DNA of 5,616 nucleotides from an uncultured Bacilli bacterium. Lineage in GTDB: Bacteria > Bacillota_I > Bacilli_A > RF39 > UBA660. Each line of letters starts with the position of its first letter. Position 1 is the stretch's first letter. The position numbers were made by a program, and so were the translations under genes. Positions 1 through 5,506 of this stretch are shown here, in pieces. The notes under the pieces were generated by a model. The model had not been told where the DNA came from and ran no database searches. It was given only the letters and a program-made list of their open reading frames with translations. The stretch covers positions 1-5,616 of the forward strand of contig CALVJE010000071.1 of the NCBI GenBank assembly GCA_944331725.1. Reading direction: 5' to 3'.

Positions 1-1764
1 TTTATGTTAGGAGGATACTTTTCTTATGCAATGTTTACAGTAACAAAAGAGAAAAGTAATGCAATTAGTATAGTAACAGGTAATTTAGTATATGATCTAA
101 AAGTAGATGGTGAAGAAGAAAATAAATTAATAATACCTGCTAACACAACAAAAGAATTTACTGTTACTTTAAGTAATCCCAATAATAGAATAGCAAGATT
201 TAACTTTTATTATTTAGGAAGTTTACCTGATGGAGTAACTGCAGGATATGTAGTAAGTGATGGATTTAATATACCAATGAGTGAAGTAGGATCTAATTTA
301 GAGAAAAGTGGAACAAGTGGATCTAGTAATACATATAAGATAAAAGTAACAAATACAAATGATAGTGAAGTAACAATAAATCTAGGAGTAGATGTAGGAC
401 TAGATTATAATGATCTAACTCTACCAAGTAATGGACATTTATTTGAAGAATATAAAGTTAATGTATCTGATATAGTATTAACTAGTCCGGGAGAAAATGG
501 AGATACCTATGATGATGGAGAAGATACCTTTATTACAGGAAGTAATCCTAATAATTATATATGGTATAGTGGAAAACTTTGGAGAGCGGTTAGCATAAAT
601 AATGAAGAAAAGACAACTAAATTAGTAACACAATGGAATATAAGTACAATTGTTTATTCAAGTGGAAGTACAAATTTTTCAGGAAGCCATATGAAAGACT
701 GGTTAAATAATACAACAGCAGATGGATTCTTAGGTAACTTAAGAGATTATGAAAATTTTATAGTAACAGATAGTGTGTGGGATGCGACCCTTGATACTGC
801 TTCTCTTGGAAGTATAGAAAGACCTAATGGTACAACAATAGTAACAGCAACTGTAGGACTTTTGAACTTATATGAGTATCAAGAAAGTTTTAGAGGAACA
901 ACTTATAGTAATGGCTATTTAAATAATGGACTTTATTGGTGGAGTTTAACTCCATATAGTTCGTCATATGTGCGTGACATCAACTACGATGGTAATGCGT
1001 ATAATGGTGGTCCTTCGAACACGAGTGGTGTTCGGCCATCTATAAATTTAAAATCTAACGTCAAAATTGTTGGTGGTGATGGAACAATTGATAATCCTTA
1101 TCGCTTAGAAGGAGATAACGATACGAATCTTTCAGGAACACCACTTTCAAGTAGATATAGTGGAGAATATATAAAGTTTGGTAATGAAGAAAATAATCTA
1201 TATAGAATAGTGAGTCACGAAACCGAAGGATTAACAAAAATAACAAGTGCCGAGCCATTAAAGAATTCTAATACATTTATAACAAGTACTTTTGGAAGTA
1301 ATACAACATTTTCAAATACAAATACAATAGGTACGTTCTTAAATGGAGAATACTTAACAAAATATGTAGATAGTAGTTATAGTGCAATGATAGAAGATAG
1401 TACAACTTGGTATCTTGGAACAGTAGGAATTGGAGAATCATATAAATCAGCAAAATATATTATTGGTAATAATGGTAGTGTTGAAATGCTTACTCCTAAT
1501 CATACAACTGCTAAAGTAGGGTTACTTCGCTTAGGAGAATTAATGGCAGGACAATTTGATAGATATGATAATAATAAAACTTATTGGACATTAACACCAT
1601 ATAATTCGTCATATGTGCGTAACGTCTACAACGCTGGTAACGCGGCTGATGGTAGTCCTTTGGGTATGCAAGGCGTTCGGCCATCCATAAATCTAAAATC
1701 TAACGTGCAAATCGTAGATGGTGATGGAACTAAAAATAATCCATTTACTTTGGAGCTAGGTTAA
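1..1764 (+). CDS. Surface-anchored protein with two tandem C-type-lectin/DUF6273-like variable domains (5' end outside window)
   Basis: Seen: the frame is open from base 1 and ends at TAA 1762-1764. Residues below count from the first visible ATG (base 4), which is probably internal because no ribosome binding site precedes it. Residues 1-11 (MLGGYFSYAMF) look like the end of an N-terminal membrane or signal segment. Residues 25-160 are Thr/Asn/Val-rich, beta-strand-like, with a TGNLVYDLKVDG stretch reminiscent of TasA/camelysin-type exported proteins. Two paralogous domains follow, about 186-369 and 386-585. Each has YIW/YIKFG near its start, a VGLL motif, YW-(S/T)LTPY, SSYVR, a divergent stretch, then GVRPSINLKSNV and GDGT-NP at its end. 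The W-LTPY...GVRP-INLK pattern resembles C-type-lectin folds such as DUF6273, a class that includes DGR target proteins (family knowledge, not searched). Inference: an extracellular ligand-binding protein diversified at the end of each domain. No sortase LPXTG motif is present. The protein ends directly after domain 2, so anchoring would be N-terminal. Followed by a strong terminator, so it is the last gene of its transcript. Confidence 0.82.
   Translation, partial: FMLGGYFSYAMFTVTKEKSNAISIVTGNLVYDLKVDGEEENKLIIPANTTKEFTVTLSNPNNRIARFNFYYLGSLPDGVTAGYVVSDGFNIPMSEVGSNLEKSGTSGSSNTYKIKVTNTNDSEVTINLGVDVGLDYNDLTLPSNGHLFEEYKVNVSDIVLTSPGENGDTYDDGEDTFITGSNPNNYIWYSGKLWRAVSINNEEKTTKLVTQWNISTIVYSSGSTNFSGSHMKDWLNNTTADGFLGNLRDYENFIVTDSVWDATLDTASLGSIERPNGTTIVTATVGLLNLYEYQESFRGTTYSNGYLNNGLYWWSLTPYSSSYVRDINYDGNAYNGGPSNTSGVRPSINLKSNVKIVGGDGTIDNPYRLEGDNDTNLSGTPLSSRYSGEYIKFGNEENNLYRIVSHETEGLTKITSAEPLKNSNTFITSTFGSNTTFSNTNTIGTFLNGEYLTKYVDSSYSAMIEDSTTWYLGTVGIGESYKSAKYIIGNNGSVEMLTPNHTTAKVGLLRLGELMAGQFDRYDNNKTYWTLTPYNSSYVRNVYNAGNAADGSPLGMQGVRPSINLKSNVQIVDGDGTKNNPFTLELG
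946..1085 (+). repeat. VR1: variable-repeat-like block at the end of lectin-like domain 1
   Basis: Aligns without gaps to 1591-1730, exactly 645 bases downstream. Constant parts are the SSYVR codons (961-975) and the GVRPS...SNV codons (1027-1061). Between them (976-1026) most codons differ between the copies, mostly at first and second positions. The block uses TCG, GCG, CGT, CGG, GAC, AAC and TAC, unlike the AT-ending codons around it. This is what a DGR variable repeat looks like. No template repeat or reverse transcriptase lies in the window, so retroelement-driven change is inferred. Confidence 0.6.
1591..1730 (+). repeat. VR2: variable-repeat-like block at the end of lectin-like domain 2
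   Basis: Second copy of the block at 946-1085, in the same frame. The constant core TCGTCATATGTGCGT is at 1606-1620 and GTTCGGCCATC at 1675-1685. The section between them (1621-1674) encodes NVYNAGNAADGSPLGMQG, against DINYDGNAYNGGPSNTSG in VR1. The GC-richer stretch after the variable codons sits where a DGR initiation-of-mutagenic-homology element would lie, but the match to such an element is inferred. Confidence 0.6.
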
Positions 1765-1778
1765 TAATAATTTAATAT

Positions 1779-1822
1779 AAAAAGAGAAATGTTTGGTAAA
1801 GAGTAGAAATTTCTCTTTTTTT
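1779..1822 (+). terminator. Rho-independent terminator after the surface protein gene
   Basis: A perfect 12-bp stem, AAAAAGAGAAAT (1779-1790) with ATTTCTCTTTTT (1809-1820), closes an 18-base loop and runs into a T tract (1816-1822). It lies 15 bases after the stop codon and separates this gene from pnp. The stem is AU-rich, as expected in this genome. Confidence 0.85.
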
Positions 1823-1823
1823 C

Positions 1824-1837
1824 TGGTATTATATAAT
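1824..1837 (+). promoter_or_regulatory. Probable sigma-A promoter of pnp
   Basis: TATAAT lies at 1832-1837, about 20 bases before the pnp start, and an alternative extended -10 (TGGTATTAT, 1824-1832) overlaps it. No good -35 is visible because the upstream bases are the terminator stem. A promoter is expected here since the preceding terminator isolates pnp. The implied 5' leader is very short. The ribosome binding site GGAGG (1846-1850) follows, 7 bases before ATG 1858. Confidence 0.5.
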
Positions 1838-1857
1838 AGATTTATGGAGGAAGTAAT

Positions 1858-4014
1858 ATGAGTAAAAAAATATATGAATATGATTTTTATGGAAAGAAGA
1901 TTGTTGTAGAGCACGGTGAACTTGCTAAACAAGCTAGTGGTTCTGTTTTAGTTAGATATAATGATACGGTTATATTAACTGCAACTGTTATTAATAAAAA
2001 TGTAAATTTATTAAGTGATTTTTTTCCATTAACAGTTAATTATCAAGAAAAACTATATTCTGTTGGAAAAATTCCAGGAGGATTTATTAAACGTGAAGGA
2101 CGTCCAACTGATGCTGCTACTCTTGCTGCTAGAATGATTGATAGACCAATGAGACCTTTATTTAAAGAAGACTTTAAAAATGAAGTTCAAGTAATTAATA
2201 CAGTTCTATCTGTTGATCAAGATTGTTCTCCTGAGTTAACGGCAATGTTAGGTTCATCTCTTGCTACTATGATTAGTGGGGCACCGTTTATGGGACCTAT
2301 CGCAGGTGTTAAAGTAGGATATATCGATGGAGTGTATATTATTAATCCTACTGTAGAAGAACTAGAAAAAAGTGTTCTTGATCTTACTGTTGCAGGAACA
2401 AAGGATGCTATTAATATGGTAGAAGCAGGTGCTAAACAAGTAGACGAAGAGATTATGCTTGAGGGATTAATGAAAGGTCACGAAGCTATTAAAGAATTAT
2501 GTGTTTGGCAAGAAGAAATAATCTCTGATATTGGTGTTACTCCATTTGTTTATGAGTCTTTAACTATTGAAGATGATTTAAGAGATGAAGTAACTAAACT
2601 AATAGAGAAAGATTTAGATGAAGCTTTAAGGATTAAAGAAAAGTTAGAAAGATATGGAAGAATAGATGAGATAAAAGATAATTTAATAGAGAAATATAAA
2701 GAAGAGAATAAAGAGTTAGAAAAAGAAGAATTAGATTTATTAGTTGTTAAAGTAGAGAAAATATTTAGTGATGTTGAGTATAGATTATTTAGAAATATCG
2801 TTGTTAAAGAAAAGATTAGATCTGATGGAAGAAGAATGGATGAGATAAGACCTTTATCTACTGATATAGATTTACTTCCTAGAACTCACGGTTCGGCTTT
2901 ATTCACTCGTGGTGAAACTCAAGCTTTATCAGTTACAACTTTAGGAGCTTTAGGAGAACATCAAATTCTTGATGGACTTAGTCTAGAAGATGAAAAAAGA
3001 TTTATGTTACATTATAACTTCCCACAATTCTCAGTTGGAGAAACAGGAAGATATGGAGCACCTGGTAGACGTGAGATTGGTCACGGTGCTTTAGGAGAAA
3101 GAGCATTATTACAAGTAATACCTAGTGAAGATGAATTTCCATATACAATTCGTGTAGTATCAGAAATATTAGAAAGTAATGGTAGTAGTTCACAAGCTAG
3201 TATTTGTGCAGGATGTATGAGTTTAATGGCAGCAGGAGTACCTATTAAAAATCCTGTCGCTGGTATTGCAATGGGACTTATTACTAGTGATGATGACTAT
3301 ACAATTTTAACAGATATCGCTGGTATGGAAGATCATTTAGGAGATATGGACTTTAAAGTAGCAGGTACATCTAATGGTATTTGTGCTTTACAAATGGATA
3401 TTAAAATAAAAGGAGTAACTAAAGAAATATTAAAAGAAGCTTTAGAACAAGCTAAAAAAGCAAGGCTTGAAATACTAGAAGTTATTAAAAAACAAATACC
3501 TGAACCAAGAAAAGAAGTATCTAAGTATGCTCCTAAGACTAAAGTATTCTATATTTCTCCATCTAAGATTCGTGATGTTATTGGTAAAGGTGGAGAGATG
3601 ATTACTAAGATAATTTGTGATGCTAGTAATGTAACTGATGTAAATAATATTAATGCTGTTAAAGTAGATCTAGAAGATGATGGTAGAGTAATTGTATATC
3701 ATACTGATCAGGATGTAATTGATAAAACAGTTAAAATGATAGAAGATATTGCAAGAGAAGTTGAAGTAGGAAAGACTTATGAAGCGAAAGTAGTAGGTGT
3801 TCACGATTTTGGATGCTTTGTTGAAATTTGGCCTGGTTGTGAAGGATTAGTTCACGTATCACAACTAGATACTAAACATATAGACAAAGTAGAAGATGTT
3901 GTAAAAGTTGGAGATACTATCTTAGTAAAAGCTGTAGGTAAAGATAAAAAAGGAAAAGAAAACTTCTCAAGAAAAGAAGTACTATTAGATATGAAAAAGA
4001 AGAAGTCTGAATAA
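1858..4014 (+). CDS. pnp: Polynucleotide phosphorylase (PNPase)
   Basis: A 3'-5' exoribonuclease that breaks RNA down with phosphate to nucleoside diphosphates, and can add 3' tails in reverse. It works as a cytoplasmic trimer in RNA turnover. The 718-residue length is normal for the family. Domains: first RNase PH domain about 1-145, with PGGFIKREGRPT (73-84) and ARMIDRPMRPLF (91-102); helical linker about 150-310; second RNase PH domain about 320-545; KH domain about 560-630 with the GKGG loop at 576-579; S1 domain about 639-711 (VHDFGCFVEI). Catalytic-site residues are present: GSSSQAS at 442-448 and EDHLGDMDFK at 491-500, whose D492, D498 and K500 correspond to E. coli D486, D492 and K494. 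The start is set by GGAGG seven bases before ATG. The gene appears to stand alone, with terminators on both sides, and rpsO, its frequent neighbour elsewhere, is absent. His codon choice is unusual (see the CATG finding). Confidence 0.98.
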   Translation: MSKKIYEYDFYGKKIVVEHGELAKQASGSVLVRYNDTVILTATVINKNVNLLSDFFPLTVNYQEKLYSVGKIPGGFIKREGRPTDAATLAARMIDRPMRPLFKEDFKNEVQVINTVLSVDQDCSPELTAMLGSSLATMISGAPFMGPIAGVKVGYIDGVYIINPTVEELEKSVLDLTVAGTKDAINMVEAGAKQVDEEIMLEGLMKGHEAIKELCVWQEEIISDIGVTPFVYESLTIEDDLRDEVTKLIEKDLDEALRIKEKLERYGRIDEIKDNLIEKYKEENKELEKEELDLLVVKVEKIFSDVEYRLFRNIVVKEKIRSDGRRMDEIRPLSTDIDLLPRTHGSALFTRGETQALSVTTLGALGEHQILDGLSLEDEKRFMLHYNFPQFSVGETGRYGAPGRREIGHGALGERALLQVIPSEDEFPYTIRVVSEILESNGSSSQASICAGCMSLMAAGVPIKNPVAGIAMGLITSDDDYTILTDIAGMEDHLGDMDFKVAGTSNGICALQMDIKIKGVTKEILKEALEQAKKARLEILEVIKKQIPEPRKEVSKYAPKTKVFYISPSKIRDVIGKGGEMITKIICDASNVTDVNNINAVKVDLEDDGRVIVYHTDQDVIDKTVKMIEDIAREVEVGKTYEAKVVGVHDFGCFVEIWPGCEGLVHVSQLDTKHIDKVEDVVKVGDTILVKAVGKDKKGKENFSRKEVLLDMKKKKSE

Positions 4015-4028
4015 AAACTTCTTCTTTT
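3995..4028. terminator. Bidirectional terminator shared by pnp and the convergent HTH gene
   Basis: AAGAAGAAGT (3997-4006) pairs perfectly with ACTTCTTCTT (4017-4026), and two more A-T pairs extend the stem outward. The loop is CTGAATAAAA. The left arm is the last pnp Lys/Ser codons, the loop holds the pnp stop, and the right arm touches the stop of the minus-strand gene (4027-4029). T runs follow on the plus strand and, reading the other way, on the minus strand, so the hairpin can serve both genes. Confidence 0.78.
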
Positions 4029-4485
4029 AATATGAAAATAATTTACAATTATACATTTCCAATAAATCATTTATATCGCTAATTTCATATATTCCTTCTA
4101 TAAAACAAAATCGAATAATTAAATCATAAATATTGTTTTTAGGTAAAGAATAAGAAGCACTATTAAGTAGTTTATCTATTTCTTCTTCATTTAACTTTAA
4201 TGAAAGTCCTAATAATATAACTGTTTCTTTGCTTGGATGATAATTAATATCACTTCTAATTTTAGAAAATAGTCTTCTATCAATATTAACTCTGTTATAT
4301 ACATCACTATCTTTTAAACCTCTATCATCAATATACTTAAATAACAATTCTTGAAAATGATTTTCCTTATTAGCTTCGTTAATATAATTTTCTACTTTTG
4401 AAGTTTGATAATTATTCAATCTTCTTCTTATATGAGGTATTACTTCTAAATTATTATTAATATATTCATTTAATTTCTCTTTCAT
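4027..4485 (-). CDS. Small protein with XRE-like helix-turn-helix region, function unknown
   Basis: Encodes 152 residues. ATG 4485 is chosen over an upstream in-frame ATG at 4509 because AAAGGAG stands 6 bases before it. Residues 1-40 are charged and helical. Residues 44-113 (FQELLFKYIDDRGL, then SDVYNRVNIDRRLFSKIRSD, then HPSKETVILLGLSLKLNEEE and LLNSASYSL) follow the Cro/C1-type helix-turn-helix pattern, including a recognition-helix-like NIDRRLFSKIRS and the Pro-Ser-Lys that precedes the fourth helix. Residues 117-152 form a helical tail. Similar sequences are common in Firmicutes, alone or attached to other domains, usually annotated only as HTH or hypothetical (family knowledge, not searched). 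No membrane segment or signal peptide is seen. It diverges from the 4557 gene and is tail to tail with pnp. A DNA-binding or adaptor role is inferred; the target is unknown, though it could act on the shared 70-base promoter region. Confidence 0.75.
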   Translation of the reverse strand: MKEKLNEYINNNLEVIPHIRRRLNNYQTSKVENYINEANKENHFQELLFKYIDDRGLKDSDVYNRVNIDRRLFSKIRSDINYHPSKETVILLGLSLKLNEEEIDKLLNSASYSLPKNNIYDLIIRFCFIEGIYEISDINDLLEMYNCKLFSY

Positions 4486-4556
4486 AATTGTCTCCTTTAA
4501 TGCGACCAAATTAATTATTAAATATAATATAATTATAGTAGAAAGAAGGTATGTGT
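4486..4556. promoter_or_regulatory. Divergent promoter region
   Basis: The 71 bases between two divergent start codons are almost purely A/T. For the rightward gene there are two overlapping TATAAT boxes (4523-4528 and 4528-4533). For the leftward gene ATTATA at 4532-4537 reads TATAAT on the minus strand. No convincing -35 boxes are seen, so the exact start sites are uncertain. No clear inverted-repeat operator is visible. Confidence 0.45.
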
Positions 4557-4967
4557 ATGCAAAAAAAATTAGATAAGTTAAAAGAAAATAGTATTTTAGG
4601 AGTAGAAGTTAAAGCTAATTTAAGTATAAGTCCTGGGATAAGTGGAACAATCATAACAAAAGATAAGAAAGTATATGTTTATTCTTTATATTATCGTATG
4701 ACTCTATTTATGGAAAAAAATAATATTCCTTTAGAAGATATAACATTAATAAAAGAATTAACTGATGAAGAGTATGATAAACTTATTAGTTTTATTAAAG
4801 AGGAAATATTTAATAAAGAGTATGTTTGTAGGCCTCTACGAGATAGTTCTTCTGCTGTTTTTGGTTCAAGTGAAAATAAGTTCTTTTATTATCCTAATTG
4901 TTATGATATCAATACTAAGGAAAACTTATATGATAAGACTAGAAAAATAATAGAAGAGGTTAAATAG
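4557..4967 (+). CDS. Hypothetical protein, 136 residues
   Basis: I do not recognise this family. The start is placed at the second of two in-frame ATGs (4557, not 4551), because GAAGG at 4545-4549 leaves 7 bases to it but only one base to the first. The product is soluble, with no signal peptide or membrane helix. Residues 12-45 look beta-rich (SILGVEVKANL, then PGISGTIITKDKKVYVYSLYY). Residues 55-86 are acidic and helical (IPLEDITLIKELTDEEYDKLISFIKEEI). Residues 90-115 hold two of the protein's cysteine positions' neighbourhood (VCRPLRDSSSAVFGSSENKFFYYPNCYD), and the end is a charged helix. Only two Cys (91, 115) occur, so a metal site is not supported. Divergent from the HTH gene and 8 bases overlapping, tail to tail, with the toxin gene. 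It might be part of an accessory module with either neighbour, but nothing in the sequence proves a link. Confidence 0.75.
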   Translation: MQKKLDKLKENSILGVEVKANLSISPGISGTIITKDKKVYVYSLYYRMTLFMEKNNIPLEDITLIKELTDEEYDKLISFIKEEIFNKEYVCRPLRDSSSAVFGSSENKFFYYPNCYDINTKENLYDKTRKIIEEVK

Positions 4968-4982
4968 CAATCTCTTCTTTTT
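4952..4982. terminator. Bidirectional terminator in the overlapping gene ends
   Basis: AGAAGAG (4952-4958) pairs with CTCTTCT (4972-4978) around a 13-base loop that contains both stop codons (TAG 4965-4967 on plus, TAA 4962-4960 on minus). Plus-strand transcription runs into TTTTT at 4978-4982. Minus-strand transcription runs into ATTATTTTTC. The hairpin is built from the coding ends of the 4557 gene and of toxN. Confidence 0.68.
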
Positions 4983-5457
4983 CATATTCTTTACATTTTT
5001 CTTCTAATAGATTAAAGTCACAACATCTATCTTTAATTCTTTTAGAAAGCTTGTTAGTGTCATATTTTAACATAAAGAAATTAACTTTATCTAGTAAATC
5101 TCTTTTATGATTGTTTAAATAAGTAGTTTGTTCTATAATTAACTTTTTGTATTGCATATCTTTTACTAAAGGAAGTACTTCAGTTAAACAAGATTTTGGA
5201 GTTGGAATCATGTTGTTAATATTAACTATGCCAAGTTCGCCATCTTTAATTTTAAATATATCAAGAGCCCTATTATTCATTGTTAAATGTTTAGGTTTAG
5301 GACTTGAAAGTGGGGCAAAGTAAGTTTGATTATTAAAAGTATAGACAACTCCTACATAAGGTCTAGTTTTTGTTTTGTTATAGGCAACTCTATTATCAAA
5401 TTTTCTTAAATAGTTAATATAGTCATTATCAATATAGTATATTTTTAATGTTTTCAT
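4960..5457 (-). CDS. toxN: Type III toxin-antitoxin endoribonuclease, ToxN/AbiQ family
   Basis: An endoribonuclease toxin normally held inactive in a complex with its own repeat RNA. In phage infection, loss of the short-lived RNA frees it to cut transcripts and abort infection (family knowledge). Length is 165 residues; ToxN and AbiQ are about 170. Visible family motifs: YIDNDYINYLRKFDNRV (8-24), RPYVGVVY (32-39), YFAPLSSPKPKH (46-57), GIVNINNMIP (76-85), and CDFNLLEEKCKEY (146-158), close to the CNFSLLEEKY ending of Pectobacterium ToxN. The active-site stretch T-S-P-K of that protein is S51-S52-P53-K54 here, so the Ser and Lys are kept and Thr is replaced by Ser. The start at 5457 is set by AGGAGG five bases upstream. 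A longer reading from 5508 would run through the terminator and into the repeats, so it is rejected. The expected partner RNA lies directly upstream on the same strand. The only CATG in the window is within this gene (5209-5212), in keeping with recent acquisition. Confidence 0.94.
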   Translation of the reverse strand: MKTLKIYYIDNDYINYLRKFDNRVAYNKTKTRPYVGVVYTFNNQTYFAPLSSPKPKHLTMNNRALDIFKIKDGELGIVNINNMIPTPKSCLTEVLPLVKDMQYKKLIIEQTTYLNNHKRDLLDKVNFFMLKYDTNKLSKRIKDRCCDFNLLEEKCKEYEKEEIAI

Positions 5458-5470
5458 TTGAACCTCCTGA

Positions 5471-5506
5471 TTATAATAATAAAGGACGACTTTTAAAAAA
5501 TCGCCC
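5471..5506 (-). terminator. Attenuating terminator between toxI repeats and toxN
   Basis: On the minus strand GGGCGA (5506-5501) pairs with TCGTCC (5489-5484) with one G-U pair. Four further, mostly A-U, pairs extend the stem to a 3-base loop. A U-rich tract, TTTATTATTATAA, follows. In known ToxIN loci a terminator in this place lets most transcripts end after the antitoxin RNA, with some read-through to the toxin gene, so RNA is made in excess. The same arrangement is seen here. Confidence 0.85.

Noticed and set aside
9..33. AGGAGG at 9-14 as a ribosome binding site for a start near base 26 or 31
   Set aside because: ATG 26 is out of frame and ATG 31 is 16 bases away. The bases are Gly-Gly codons at the end of a hydrophobic segment, and the frame is open to base 1.
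961..1085. A site-specific recombination (shufflon or invertase) cassette as the source of variation
   Set aside because: No inverted repeats flank the blocks and the differences are scattered substitutions in a fixed frame. That fits point rewriting better than segment swapping, although gene conversion is not excluded.
1061..1258. A 65-codon reading frame on the minus strand
   Set aside because: It lies wholly inside the surface protein gene and has no ribosome binding site or recognisable motif. It is an antisense shadow.
1858..4014. Evidence for TGA read as Trp (code 4)
   Set aside because: Trp is TGG in pnp and no in-frame TGA is found in any gene. TGA is also not used as a stop here, so the code cannot be decided from this window.
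3852..4070. A 72-codon minus-strand frame over the end of pnp
   Set aside because: It is antisense to the conserved S1 domain of PNPase and crosses the shared terminator hairpin.
4765..4950. A 61-codon plus-strand frame with hydrophobic composition
   Set aside because: It is nested in another frame of the 4557 gene. The hydrophobicity comes from reading AT-rich DNA out of frame, and there is no ribosome binding site.
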